Assembly: GCF_900176255.2 (NCBI RefSeq)
Contig: NZ_FXEG02000002.1
Coordinates: 62,001-126,000 of the forward strand
Direction: 5' to 3'
DNA length: 64,000 bases
Source: Mycobacterium ahvazicum
GTDB taxonomy: Bacteria > Actinomycetota > Actinomycetes > Mycobacteriales > Mycobacteriaceae
Shown: piece by piece, positions 1 through 8,341 of the stretch
How positions within the stretch are numbered: the first letter of the stretch is position 1
Layout: each line of letters starts with the position of its first letter
Notes under the pieces: generated by a model
Databases searched by the model: none
What the model was told of the DNA's origin: nothing
The model's input: the letters and a program-made list of their open reading frames with translations, nothing else
Position numbers and translations under genes: made by a program

Positions 1-253
1 GGGCCGCGTTCGGCGGCCAGGTCTCGAGCGCCGCCATCGTCGGGGGAAATGGTCCGGCGCCGGCCAGTACCTCCCCGCCTCCGGTGTGAATGTCCAGCGC
101 GGCCGACACCGTCGCCAACCGGCTGCTCAGCTGCCGCTGGTAGCCCCAGGACGGCCTTTCCTCGGTCGCACGGCCGTCGAGCCAGGAGAAGTCCCAGCCG
201 TCAACGGATACCGAATCGGCTTCGGCCACCAGATCTTCGAATGTTCGAGACAT
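1..253 (-). CDS. Class I SAM-dependent methyltransferase, N-terminal part
   Basis: Partial gene that runs off the left edge; about 84 residues are visible. The protein begins MSRTFEDLVAEAD, continues with WDFSWLDGRATEERPSWGY, and reaches LDIHTGGGEVLAG, which fits the glycine-rich SAM-binding motif I (LDxGTGGGE) of class I methyltransferases. This start and region resemble actinobacterial methyltransferases of unknown substrate. Two adjacent ATG codons (253 and 256) are possible; GAGAAGG just upstream gives better spacing to the one at 253. Substrate and partners cannot be read from the fragment. Confidence 0.7.
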   Translation of the reverse strand, partial: MSRTFEDLVAEADSVSVDGWDFSWLDGRATEERPSWGYQRQLSSRLATVSAALDIHTGGGEVLAGAGPFPPTMAALETWPPNAA

Positions 254-384
254 CATTGCCTTCTCGTCAAAGTGTCGAGCGAACGTCCTGGAAGCGATCG
301 TAGGCATGCTCGACACAAGGGCAATGGCCGCTGAAACTCTAGGTAGCGGCGTGCGGGTATGGGAGCAATCGCGGAGGGTCGAAG

Positions 385-1170
385 GTGACGAGACACGCGA
401 CTTATGTCATCGCCTCCACTCCCCGTTCGGGCAGTTCACTTCTGGCCGCCGGCCTGGTGGCGACCGGAGTTGCCGGGCGGCCCGAGGAGTACTTCACGCC
501 CGAGCACATTGCGTCCTACAAGGAAGACTTGAACCTTCCCGCGAATTGCTCATGGGACGAATATCTGGCGAAGGTTATGGCGTTCGCGACGACGGAGAAC
601 GGTGCTCGGGGCGTGAAAATCCATTGGCGCCATGTCGTTTCGCTAGCGCAAGCCCTGGATATTCGTGGCGATCCGGCAGCTGTTCTCGAAAAGCTTTTTC
701 CCGCAGCGGCTTTCGTCAATATCGTCCGTGCTGATCGGCGTGCGCAGGCCCTATCGCTGTTTCGCGCCGAAGCGACTGGCGAGTGGTTTCGTTCGCACGG
801 CGCGTCAGGAAGTGTGCGCCCGTGGGGGCTCTATATGGCTCGGTCCACTCCTGGCGAGGGCGCGGCCGATCTCAGCGGCGTCGCGCCGACATACGAGCAG
901 ATTATCGAGATAGAACGCAATCTTGATGTCGAGCAGGCAGCGTGGATCGATTACTTCACTACTCGCCGTCTGAAGGTTTTGACCGTCCAGTACGAAGAGC
1001 TCGACGCGAATTATCGCGGTGAGATTGCGCGAGTTTTGCAGTTCCTCGGCGCCGAACCCGCGCGCGCCGCCGGCTTGCCCAAACCGCCGCTCGAGCGTCA
1101 GTCCGACCACATCAACGAAAGCTGGCGCCGACTAATCGACCGGCGGCAGCGCGAGTTTCGCGGCTCGTGA
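385..1170 (+). CDS. Stf0-family sulfotransferase
   Basis: A 261-residue protein of the Stf0 family, whose characterised member transfers sulfate from PAPS to trehalose as the first step of sulfolipid synthesis. The 5'-phosphosulfate loop PRSGSSLL lies at residues 13-20. GRPEEYF at 31-37 places a Glu (E35) where M. smegmatis Stf0 has its proposed catalytic Glu36. VNIVRADRRAQALSLFRA near 111-128 fits the 3'-phosphate-binding region, and the C-terminal PLERQSD matches Stf0. The GTG start has GGAGGG six bases upstream. The acceptor is inferred only; Stf0 paralogues occur in mycobacteria, so trehalose is not assured. Confidence 0.85.
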   Translation: MTRHATYVIASTPRSGSSLLAAGLVATGVAGRPEEYFTPEHIASYKEDLNLPANCSWDEYLAKVMAFATTENGARGVKIHWRHVVSLAQALDIRGDPAAVLEKLFPAAAFVNIVRADRRAQALSLFRAEATGEWFRSHGASGSVRPWGLYMARSTPGEGAADLSGVAPTYEQIIEIERNLDVEQAAWIDYFTTRRLKVLTVQYEELDANYRGEIARVLQFLGAEPARAAGLPKPPLERQSDHINESWRRLIDRRQREFRGS

Positions 1171-1253
1171 TAGCAGCGTCGATGTTGGGATCGGTAGCAC
1201 AACCTTCGGTGTGCACTTACCGCGACGAGATCATTCGCCCCGAGGGAGTTCCC

Positions 1254-1628
1254 ATGAGGTTTGCCGCCATCGCACTTGCCGGCCTTTTGGCCGGCACATC
1301 GCTGACCGCGAGCACCGCCCACGCCGACATGGTGCCTGGGCCGGTGCCGGCCCACATCTATCCGCTGCAGCCACCGCCCGGTCCCGTTGTCAACCCCGAT
1401 CCGGTGGTGGCGGTGCAGGACTTTCAGCGCCACATCTCCGATCTGCACGACAACTGGGACGCTCTGAGCCCGGACGAGCGGAATCAACGGCTGAAGGCCC
1501 TACAGCAGGAGGCCCCGATGGTCGAGGCCGAGACTCGCAATCTGCCGCCGGGTCAGCAGCTGCAGGTCGAGGGCATGCTCTTGTCGGCGATGTTTCAGCT
1601 GACTGATCTTCTGCGGCGCATGCGATAA
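1254..1628 (+). CDS. Small exported protein of unknown function
   Basis: A 124-residue protein with a clear Sec signal peptide: MRFAAIALAGLLAGTS, then a probable cleavage after AHA at about residue 24. The mature part starts with a Pro-rich stretch and then a helical, charged segment (FQRHISDLHDNWDALSPDE). The ATG at 1254 is preferred over an earlier in-frame start at 1167 because it has GAGGGA upstream and puts the signal peptide at the N-terminus. No Cys lipobox and no recognised catalytic motif. It follows the sulfotransferase by 83 bases but need not be co-transcribed. Function unknown. Confidence 0.75.
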   Translation: MRFAAIALAGLLAGTSLTASTAHADMVPGPVPAHIYPLQPPPGPVVNPDPVVAVQDFQRHISDLHDNWDALSPDERNQRLKALQQEAPMVEAETRNLPPGQQLQVEGMLLSAMFQLTDLLRRMR

Positions 1629-1677
1629 CTCGGGTGGAGCCGATGGCGGTCGAGTCTCGCGCTTGCGCGCTCATTGA

Positions 1678-1694
1678 ACTATTGATTTAATAGT
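1678..1694. promoter_or_regulatory. 17-bp palindrome, candidate HxlR operator
   Basis: ACTATT-GATTT-AATAGT is a perfect 6-bp inverted repeat around a 5-bp centre in a strikingly A+T-rich stretch (about 1670-1720) of otherwise G+C-rich DNA, about 115 bases upstream of the tautomerase/HxlR gene pair. HxlR-family repressors often bind AT-rich dyads of this kind upstream of the gene they share an operon with. Binding is inferred. Confidence 0.45.
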
Positions 1695-1809
1695 CTAATT
1701 ACTTAAAGATAGTTTCAGTCAGCGTTAGCGGTACTCCGACCCGGCGGGTTGGCACTGCTCATGTTGATCGACCTATCCCGCCGCCCAGTTCTCGCGAGAG
1801 GGGCCCTCC

Positions 1810-2244
1810 ATGCCCGTGTATCAATGCGTCAGTACTGCGGGGCTGGTGTCCGCCGACGCCCGCGCCCGCATCGCGGAGGGCATAACGCGCTTACATTGCG
1901 AAGTCACTGGCGCACCAGCAGCTTTCGTCAATGTGCTGTTCTCGGAATACGTCAGCGGTGAGTTGTTCACCGGCGGCCAACCGTCCCAGAATTCGTTCAT
2001 TGCCGCAGAAATCCGGGCGGGCCGCGACTTGGACATCCGCCAGGCACTTCTACGGCAACTGAGTGCAATTTGGACCGAGGCGACGGGTCAGAACGAAGCC
2101 CAACTGCTGGTCGCGATCAAGGAGACTCCTGCCGAGAATGCAATGGAGGCCGGACTGATGTTCCCCAGGCCGGGCGAAGAAGCGCAATGGATGAGCGAAA
2201 ACAGCGACAAGCTGGCTGCCCTCGGATGGACCGTCTCCACGTAG
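1810..2244 (+). CDS. Tautomerase superfamily protein, cis-CaaD-like
   Basis: A 144-residue protein of the cis-3-chloroacrylic acid dehalogenase (cis-CaaD)/Cg10062 group. The start MPVYQCVS leaves an N-terminal Pro after Met removal, the catalytic residue of the superfamily. His29 (His28 after processing) matches cis-CaaD His28, the EIRAGR segment supplies the two active-site Arg residues, and the last Glu of KETPAENAME matches Glu114. The position of cis-CaaD Tyr103 is Ala here (LLVAIKE), so the activity probably differs from dehalogenation. FPRPGEEAQW near the C-terminus also matches the family. The HxlR regulator follows by 9 bases, suggesting a two-gene operon. Confidence 0.85.
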   Translation: MPVYQCVSTAGLVSADARARIAEGITRLHCEVTGAPAAFVNVLFSEYVSGELFTGGQPSQNSFIAAEIRAGRDLDIRQALLRQLSAIWTEATGQNEAQLLVAIKETPAENAMEAGLMFPRPGEEAQWMSENSDKLAALGWTVST

Positions 2245-2253
2245 CATGCCCAA

Positions 2254-2619
2254 ATGACCAGCGCGCCAGGTAGCAAGGGCTGGCTGCCGTATTGCCCTTA
2301 CTACGCAGTGGCCGGCGACATTCTGAGCCAGCGATGGGCCGCGCTGATTCTGCGAGTGCTGGTGGCCGGCGCGGCACGTTTCGGCGAGATCTCTTCGGCG
2401 ATCCCTAACATGACCGACCGACTGCTGTCTCAACGACTCAAGGACCTTGAAGCGGCCGGGCTTGTCGAACGTGCCCTCGGCGACGGCCGTCCAGCGCGAG
2501 TTCAATACCAGCTCACCGAGAAAGGCATCGAGCTTGGCGCGGTCCTGCTCGAACTCAACCGATGGGCCCTCAAGTGGGTGGACCCCGAGGAAGTGGAGTG
2601 GCCGACGTCCGTCGACTGA
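2254..2619 (+). CDS. HxlR-family winged-helix transcriptional regulator
   Basis: A 121-residue MarR/DUF24-type (HxlR) DNA-binding protein. The N-terminal CPYYAVAGDILSQRWAALIL is the typical Cys-containing first helix, followed by RFGEISSAIPNMTDRLLSQR and LKDLEAAGLVER (recognition helix) and a wing (ARVQYQLTEKG). Such proteins sense electrophiles or aldehydes and usually control a neighbouring detoxification gene. The start lies 9 bases after the tautomerase stop, so that enzyme is the likely target, with the palindrome at 1678 as the candidate operator. Confidence 0.85.
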   Translation: MTSAPGSKGWLPYCPYYAVAGDILSQRWAALILRVLVAGAARFGEISSAIPNMTDRLLSQRLKDLEAAGLVERALGDGRPARVQYQLTEKGIELGAVLLELNRWALKWVDPEEVEWPTSVD

Positions 2620-2701
2620 ACTCTTTGGCGCCACTCCGTCGCGCGTAGCGCGTTATGCAGAATCGTCGGCTGATGGCCGCGGTTGCTGAGCTGCGGTTTT
2701 A

Positions 2702-2775
2702 TGGAGCCGATGACGGGAATCGAACCCGCGTATTCAGCTTGGGAAGCTGATGTTCTGCCATTGAACTACATCGGC
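2702..2775 (-). tRNA. tRNA-Gly (anticodon CCC)
   Basis: The minus strand folds as a complete cloverleaf. The acceptor arms GCCGATG/CATCGGC pair over seven bases, the anticodon arm is TCAGC-TTCCCAA-GCTGA with CCC at positions 34-36, and the T arm is CGGG-TTCGATT-CCCG. CCA is encoded at the 3' end (2704-2702 on the minus strand). Confidence 0.95.
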
Positions 2776-2912
2776 GCGGTTGCCCAAGAAGGCTAGCACC
2801 CGGGCGCGCAACCAGCCGCGACGGTCGAATGCCGACGCGTTATTGCGGCTATCCACCGAAATTTAAAATGCTCACATTTATTCTTTCGTTATCATGCCGT
2901 AATGTGCCGTGA

Positions 2913-3560
2913 GTGGGTCGGCACAGGTTAGCCAAGAAGCGGCGGAAGTCGCCGGTTGTCCTGGCAGCGATGCTTGCCCCGGCTGCGTTGTTCTTCGCGG
3001 TGGGCGGAGACGTCGGCCCAATTGCCGCGCCGGCAGAGGCCAAGGCCGTTATTGGTGACGTGGCTCCGAGCCGATTGGAAATCGTCGCTGCGGAAGCGAA
3101 CTTGCCGCGCAGCTGGGCAGCCGCGGGTGCTCCCGATCGCCAGCCGATGGCATCTCGGTATCACGTTCGATCCCGCTTCTTGCCCGTCGGGCTCTGCTCG
3201 GAACAGGGCCTGCAGGTGCGCACGATCCTGGCGTCGCGCGCCATCAGCGCGACATTCCCCGAGATTCACGAAATCGGCGGTGTGCGACCGGATTCGCTGC
3301 CCTGGCATCCGCTCGGCTTGGCGCTGGACGTGATGATCCCGAACCCCCAGAGCGCGCAGGGCATCGCGCTGGGCAACGCGATCGTCGCGTACGTGCTGAA
3401 GAACGCGAACCGATTCGGCATCCAGGACGCGATTTGGCGCGGCGTCTACTACACGCCCACCGGTGCGCAAACGAGCAGGCTCGGCCACTATGACCACGTC
3501 CACGTCACGACGACCGGGGGCGGCTACCCCAAGGGTGGCGAAACGTACCTCGCCGACTGA
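2913..3560 (+). CDS. Exported protein with M15-like (HxxGxAxD...HVH) domain, Rv0320 homologue
   Basis: A 215-residue protein with a basic N-terminus (MGRHRLAKKRRK) and a hydrophobic segment to about residue 33, then ending APAEAKA, so exported. The C-terminal half carries WHPLGLALDVMIP and, near the end, GHYDHVHVTT. This HxxGxAxD plus HxH spacing is that of the M15/LAS zinc peptidase fold (D-Ala-D-Ala peptidases and ARB_07466-like domains), so a cell-wall role is plausible but activity is unproven. The GTG start is forced by stops in the same frame upstream. Its place next to dcd matches Rv0320-Rv0321 in M. tuberculosis. Confidence 0.8.
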   Translation: MGRHRLAKKRRKSPVVLAAMLAPAALFFAVGGDVGPIAAPAEAKAVIGDVAPSRLEIVAAEANLPRSWAAAGAPDRQPMASRYHVRSRFLPVGLCSEQGLQVRTILASRAISATFPEIHEIGGVRPDSLPWHPLGLALDVMIPNPQSAQGIALGNAIVAYVLKNANRFGIQDAIWRGVYYTPTGAQTSRLGHYDHVHVTTTGGGYPKGGETYLAD

Positions 3561-3592
3561 GCGCGGGACAACGCAGCGGATAGGCTCGTCGC

Positions 3593-4165
3593 GTGCTGCT
3601 CTCCGATCGTGACCTCAGGGCCGAAATCTCCGCCGGCCGGTTGGGCATCGACCCGTTCGACGACACTCTGGTACAGCCCTCCAGCGTCGATGTTCGCCTC
3701 GACAGCATGTTCCGCGTGTTCAACAACACCCGCTATACCCACATCGACCCCGCCAAGCAGCAGGACGAACTGACCAGCCTGGTGGAACCCGCCGAGGGGG
3801 AGCCGTTCGTGCTGCACCCGGGCGAGTTCGTGCTGGGCTCGACCTTGGAACAGGTCGCGTTGGCCGACGACCTCGCCGGGCGCCTGGAAGGCAAGTCGTC
3901 GCTGGGCCGGCTCGGCCTGTTGACGCACTCGACCGCCGGATTCATCGATCCCGGCTTCACCGGTCACATCACCCTCGAGCTGTCCAACGTCGCCAACCTG
4001 CCCATCACGCTATGGCCAGGCATGAAGATCGGGCAGCTGTGCATCCTGCGTTTGACCAGCCCGGCCGAACACCCTTACGGCAGTTCCCAGGTCGGTTCGA
4101 AGTATCAGGGGCAGCGCGGACCGACACCTTCTCGCTCCTACGAGAACTTCATAAGAACTACATAG
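3593..4165 (+). CDS. dcd: dCTP deaminase (bifunctional dCTP deaminase/dUTPase type)
   Basis: A 190-residue enzyme, the same length as M. tuberculosis Dcd (Rv0321), which converts dCTP to dUMP by combining deaminase and dUTPase activities. Recognisable elements are [12 protein letters not shown] at the start, [46 protein letters not shown] (active-site region with the catalytic Glu) and the C-terminal lid [16 protein letters not shown] start at 3593. Soluble, cytoplasmic and a hexamer in the family. A nested inverted repeat follows and probably separates it from the next gene. Confidence 0.97.
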   Translation: MLLSDRDLRAEISAGRLGIDPFDDTLVQPSSVDVRLDSMFRVFNNTRYTHIDPAKQQDELTSLVEPAEGEPFVLHPGEFVLGSTLEQVALADDLAGRLEGKSSLGRLGLLTHSTAGFIDPGFTGHITLELSNVANLPITLWPGMKIGQLCILRLTSPAEHPYGSSQVGSKYQGQRGPTPSRSYENFIRTT

Positions 4166-4209
4166 CTCCGGCGGGCTGCCCGCACGGTATTTGTAAGGAA
4201 GTATGTAGT
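4157..4209. terminator. Nested inverted repeat after dcd, candidate terminator or attenuator
   Basis: The outer arms ACTACATA (4157-4164, overlapping the dcd stop) and TATGTAGT (4202-4209) enclose a short GCGGG-CTG-CCCGC hairpin (4171-4183). There is no T tract, so function as a terminator is inferred; it could equally act in the leader of the downstream gene. Confidence 0.4.
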
Positions 4210-4273
4210 AGTCGGGGTCGTTTCTTCCGCCCCGGGCATAGCTTGTCTTGCAACGCTTTTGGAGTGGTTCGCT

Positions 4274-6514
4274 TTGGATATCGTGCTCGGGGTATCGATC
4301 GCGCCGACTTCGGTTCAGATGGTCGTGGTCGAGGGCGAGAACGCCGACGGCGCCCTGGTCGAAGAGGATCAGTTTCCTCTCGGCGCCGTCGATGACACCC
4401 AACCCACAGCCGTTCCCGATCGGGTGATTTCCGCGATCCTCGGCACCCGCGAGGGTGCCGCCGATGCCGGGCTGGAACTGTCGTCGATCGGTGTGACGTG
4501 GACCGACCAGGCGCATGCGGCCGTGCTTCGCGACGCGCTGGCCTCCTACAAGCTCGAGAACGTGATGTTGGTCTCGTCGTTCCTCGCCGCTGCCGCACTC
4601 GGCCAATCCGTCGGCGGCGCAATGGGTTACGACACCACGGCGGTGCTGTTCGTCGAGCCCGACACCGCGACGCTGGCCGTCGTCGAAACCTCCGACGGTT
4701 CCATCACCGAGGTCTACAAAGAACAGATCGTCGCCGAGTCTTACGACGAGGCCACCGCACAGCTGACCGGGATGATCTCCTGGCTCGACGAGCTCTACAC
4801 ACCTCCCGGCGGGGTGTTCGTGGTTGGATCGGGTGTCGACGTGGGCCCGATCAAGCCGGCACTGGATTCCGCGACCTCGCTGATCGTGAATGCGCCGGAA
4901 GAGCCGGCAACGGCCCTGGCCCGCGGGGCCGCGCTGGCATCAGCCAACGCGCCGCTGTTCGCATCGTCGACCGCGGCGCTGGCCTACGCGCAAGACCCGG
5001 GCACCGGTGCCGTCCATCCGGATGCCGGGCCCGAATACCTTGGCGTGACGTATCTTTCCGATGCGACGCTCGGTCGCGACGAGCTCGCCTACAGCCTGGT
5101 GTCCGACGAGGACGCCGACGCGCCAACCGTCGTGATCGATCCGTCCGACTTGGGTGTGCCGAACGCCGGAGGACCTCGTCGCAGGCCGGTGCTGTTGGTC
5201 GGCAGTGGGATGGCGGTGATCGCCATCAGCGCGGTGGTCGCACTGGAAATCGCACTGGCCATCGGCATCCGCACCACGAACGTCGCGGTGCAGCCCAGCC
5301 CCAACCAAAACCTCATCGTGCCAACACAACCCGCGTCCGCGCCCCCGCCGGCCGAGGCGTCCGTCGCGCAGCCGAAGATCGTCCTGCCCGCACCCGTCGC
5401 GGCGCCCAAGCCGTTGCGTCCGGCGTTGGCGGCACCGTTGCCGGCAGCTCCTGCTCCCGTTGCGCTGCCGCCACTGCCCGCGGCTCCTGCTCCGATTGCT
5501 CCGGCGGTCCCAGCTCCGGTCGTGGTGCCGATCCCGGTGCCCCAGATCCGCATGCCGGCTCCGGAATGGCTGATGAGTCCGCCGGTGATCCAGGCCCCAC
5601 CGCGACCGGTGTTGCCACCCGTGGTGGTGCAGCAACCGCCCCCGGTGGTGGTGCAGGAACCGCCGCCGGTGCACATTCCGGAGCCACCACAGTCACCACC
5701 GCATCAGACGCCTCCAGAATCTGGCCCGCGCGGCGGCCAGAGCGGTGGCCACCTTCCACCTCCCGGTTCGGGTTCGGGGGGCGTTAACGGTGGCGGCTCG
5801 GGTGGTCTTCCCGGTTCGGGTCCGGGTAGTCCTGGCGGTGGGCATGTTCCGCCTCCCGGATCGGGTTCGGGTGGGGGCCACGGTTCGGGTGAGCCGTCTG
5901 GCGGTGGTCCGTTCGGTGGTCGCGGCCATGGTGGTGCTGGTCCCATTGGCGGTGGACCCGTCGGCGGCGGTCCGGTTGGTGGGGGCCACGGTTCGGGTGG
6001 TCCGGTTGGTGGTGGTCCGGTTGGTGGTGGTCCGTTCGGTGGTGGCGGTCCCGTTGGCGGTGGGCCGATTGGCGGTGGTCCCGTTAGTGGTGGTCCGTTC
6101 GGTGGTGGCGGCCACGGCGGTGGTGGACCCATCGGCGGCGGGCCAATCGGTGGTGGATCAACTGGTGGTGGTCCGTTCGGTGGGGATGGCCACGGTGGCG
6201 GCCCGATCGGTGGCGGACCCGTAGGCGGCGGCCTCGGCGGTGGTGGACCCATAGGCGGCGGCCACGCCGGAGGCGGCTTCGGCGTAGGCGGCGGACTTGG
6301 CGGCGGTGGACTCGGCGGCGGCCACACAGGAGGCGGCTTCGGCGGCGGCGGACTTGGTGGCGGCGGCGGACTCGGCGGCGATCACAGCGGCGGCGGCCAT
6401 GCAGGAGGCGGCTTCGGGGGCGGCGGAGGCGGCGGCCATAGCGGTGGTGGCTTCGGCGGCGGCGGCGGTGGCGGTCATAGCGGCGGTAGTGGCGGTGGCG
6501 GCGGCCATCACTAG
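4274..6514 (+). CDS. Membrane protein with actin/Hsp70-like head and Gly-rich tail (DUF7159-like)
   Basis: A 746-residue mycobacterial protein of unknown function. Residues 1-290 are a globular head: VLGVSIAPTSVQMVVVEGEN resembles phosphate-1 of the actin/Hsp70 (ASKHA) fold, and VFVVGSGVDVGPIKPAL with EEPATALARGAALASA resembles its adenosine region, but the Asp/Thr nucleotide ligands are degenerate. A hydrophobic segment follows at about 310-335 (LLVGSGMAVIAISAVVALEI), then an Ala/Pro-rich linker to about 490 and a Gly/His-rich tail of GGGPVGGG-type repeats. TTG at 4274 is chosen because GGAG lies nine bases upstream and the paralogue begins at the same point. It lies between dcd and udgA, which are adjacent in M. 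tuberculosis. Confidence 0.8.
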   Translation: MDIVLGVSIAPTSVQMVVVEGENADGALVEEDQFPLGAVDDTQPTAVPDRVISAILGTREGAADAGLELSSIGVTWTDQAHAAVLRDALASYKLENVMLVSSFLAAAALGQSVGGAMGYDTTAVLFVEPDTATLAVVETSDGSITEVYKEQIVAESYDEATAQLTGMISWLDELYTPPGGVFVVGSGVDVGPIKPALDSATSLIVNAPEEPATALARGAALASANAPLFASSTAALAYAQDPGTGAVHPDAGPEYLGVTYLSDATLGRDELAYSLVSDEDADAPTVVIDPSDLGVPNAGGPRRRPVLLVGSGMAVIAISAVVALEIALAIGIRTTNVAVQPSPNQNLIVPTQPASAPPPAEASVAQPKIVLPAPVAAPKPLRPALAAPLPAAPAPVALPPLPAAPAPIAPAVPAPVVVPIPVPQIRMPAPEWLMSPPVIQAPPRPVLPPVVVQQPPPVVVQEPPPVHIPEPPQSPPHQTPPESGPRGGQSGGHLPPPGSGSGGVNGGGSGGLPGSGPGSPGGGHVPPPGSGSGGGHGSGEPSGGGPFGGRGHGGAGPIGGGPVGGGPVGGGHGSGGPVGGGPVGGGPFGGGGPVGGGPIGGGPVSGGPFGGGGHGGGGPIGGGPIGGGSTGGGPFGGDGHGGGPIGGGPVGGGLGGGGPIGGGHAGGGFGVGGGLGGGGLGGGHTGGGFGGGGLGGGGGLGGDHSGGGHAGGGFGGGGGGGHSGGGFGGGGGGGHSGGSGGGGGHH
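5740..6510 (+). repeat. Gly-rich coding tandem repeats
   Basis: About 770 bases encode imperfect repeats built on GGGPVGGG, GGGPFGGGG and later GGGGLGGGH/GGGHSGGG units at the C-terminus of the first head-TM-tail protein. The unit changes from Pro-containing to His-containing towards the end. Such DNA is prone to length change by slippage or recombination. Confidence 0.8.
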
Positions 6515-6665
6515 TCATCGCGGCCCACGCGACCGAGCTCGAAGGCGCGTAAAGTCGGGTCGCTAGGGGAATACAGGGTGGGGAATCACGTCGTCTCGAG
6601 GCAGCCGGAGTCTGCGATGACGACGTCCTCCAAAACGCTGTCTAGCAAACGACTATGGGGGAGCA

Positions 6666-8252
6666 GTGGACACCGTACTTGGGGTGTCGATGGCGCCGAC
6701 GGCAGTCCGGATGGTTCTGGTCGAAGGCGAAAATGGCGATGGCGCCACCGTCGATGAAGACAATTTCGACGTCGCGTCCGACGACGACGCGGCAACGACC
6801 AGCGCTGCCGATCAGGTGGTTTCGGCGATCCTGGGAACCCAGGAGGGTGCGGCCCAGGGCGGCTACCAGCTGACGTCGACCGGCGTCACCTGGACCGACC
6901 CCATCGAAGCCGCCGCCCTGCGCGATGCACTGGCCGCGCACAAGGTCGAGAATGTGATGTTGGTCTCGGCCTTCCTGGCCGCAGCCGCATTGGCGCAGGC
7001 AGTCGGCAACGAAACCAATTACGCGCAGACCGCGCTGCTGTTCATTGAACCCGACACCGCGACCTTGGCGCTTGTCGATACCGCCGACGGGTCGATTGCC
7101 GACGTGCACCGCCAGCCCCTGCCCGAAGACGATGACGCCGCGGTCGCGCAGCTGGCCACGATGGTCTCGGAGGCCGAGACGCTGGATACCCGCCCGGGCG
7201 CGGTGTTCGTCGTCGGCTCTGGTGTCGATGTTCCGCTGATCAAGCCGGCCCTGGAGGCCGCGACCACGCTCCCGCTGGCGATGCCCGAAGAGCCTGAGAC
7301 GGCGCTGGCTCGCGGCGCCGCCCTGGCGTCGGCCCACGCCCCGCTGTTCGCCTCCTCCACCGCCGCACAGGCCTACGCCCAGGACCCCGGCACCGGTGCC
7401 ATCGACCCCTTCGCGATAGCCCCCGGGTATTTCAACAGCCCGGCCTCCGAAGAGGGCGCCCTGGCATACAGCGCCGTTCCCGAGGACTTCGTCGACCCCT
7501 TTACGGGCGAGCACACCGCCGCCACCTCGCTCACCGATTACCAGGAACGCAGGTCTTTCGGGCTGGTGGGCAGTGTGGTGGCGTCGATCTTCATCGTCGG
7601 CGTAGCGGCACTGGTCGTTTCGCTGGCGGTAGCGATCCGGCCGACGGCCGGTGTGAAGCCCGTCCCCAGCCACAACATCGTCGCCCCAGCCACCCCGGCG
7701 CCGGCGGCTCCAGCTCCGGCGCCCGCCGCCCCGGCACCGGCTCCGGCGGCTCCCGCGCCCGAGGCGGCCCCGATCCCGGCTCCGGCACCCGTTGCTCAGG
7801 TGCCCGCTCCTCAGGCGCCCGCCCCGGCTCCGATACCGGAGGCCCCGGCACCGGTTCCGGTCCAGGTCCCGGACGCGCCTGCGCCGATACCCGACGCGCC
7901 CGCGCCGATCCCGGTGCCGGCAGCTCCGGCGCCCGCCCCCGTGGCGCCGATTCCCGTTCCGATCCCGCTCCCGATACCTCCGGTCATCGGAGTGCCTGGC
8001 GTCCCGATCGGGCCCGGCGGGGGTGGCTTCCCGAATAACCCAGGCCGCGGCGGTGGCGGGTTCCCCGGCAATCCTGGCCATGAGGGAGGCGGCTTCCCCG
8101 GCGGCGGCGGTCACCCTGGCGGCGGGTTCCCTGGTGGTGGCGGCTTCCCCGGCGGCGGCGGTCACGGGGGTGGTGGCGGCTTCCCGGGCTTCGGCGGTGG
8201 TGGCGGTCACGGCGGTTTCGGCGGCGGACACGGCGGGTTTGGCCGCCATTAG
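6666..8252 (+). CDS. Second membrane protein with actin/Hsp70-like head and Pro/Gly-rich tail (DUF7159-like)
   Basis: A 528-residue paralogue of the preceding gene. The heads align closely (TVLGVSMAPTAVRMVLVEGE; VENVMLVSAFLAAAALAQ; VFVVGSGVDVPLIKPALE; PEEPETALARGAALASAHAP). A transmembrane segment at about 297-325 (GLVGSVVASIFIVGVAALVV) is followed by a PAPAP-type stretch to about 450 and a Gly-rich tail about 80 residues long, much shorter than in the first copy. GTG start with GGGGGAGCA just upstream. Tandem duplication followed by divergence of the tails is the simplest history. The function of the family is unknown; cytoplasmic head with wall-facing tail is inferred from the layout. Confidence 0.8.
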   Translation: MDTVLGVSMAPTAVRMVLVEGENGDGATVDEDNFDVASDDDAATTSAADQVVSAILGTQEGAAQGGYQLTSTGVTWTDPIEAAALRDALAAHKVENVMLVSAFLAAAALAQAVGNETNYAQTALLFIEPDTATLALVDTADGSIADVHRQPLPEDDDAAVAQLATMVSEAETLDTRPGAVFVVGSGVDVPLIKPALEAATTLPLAMPEEPETALARGAALASAHAPLFASSTAAQAYAQDPGTGAIDPFAIAPGYFNSPASEEGALAYSAVPEDFVDPFTGEHTAATSLTDYQERRSFGLVGSVVASIFIVGVAALVVSLAVAIRPTAGVKPVPSHNIVAPATPAPAAPAPAPAAPAPAPAAPAPEAAPIPAPAPVAQVPAPQAPAPAPIPEAPAPVPVQVPDAPAPIPDAPAPIPVPAAPAPAPVAPIPVPIPLPIPPVIGVPGVPIGPGGGGFPNNPGRGGGGFPGNPGHEGGGFPGGGGHPGGGFPGGGGFPGGGGHGGGGGFPGFGGGGGHGGFGGGHGGFGRH

Positions 8253-8341
8253 GTCTCCGAGAGCCAGCTGTCACCTCCCGTTTGCCTCCCGCTTAACGGA
8301 GCGATGCAGTTAGCTCATCGCGGCCCCTTACACACGGTGGT

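Noticed and set aside
5720..6520. Pro-rich or Thr/Arg-rich proteins on the minus strand
   Set aside because: Reverse reading of GGN repeats of the first head-TM-tail gene.
4274..8252. PE_PGRS proteins
   Set aside because: Gly-rich tails are present but there is no N-terminal PE domain; the head is of a different type and a membrane helix precedes the tail.
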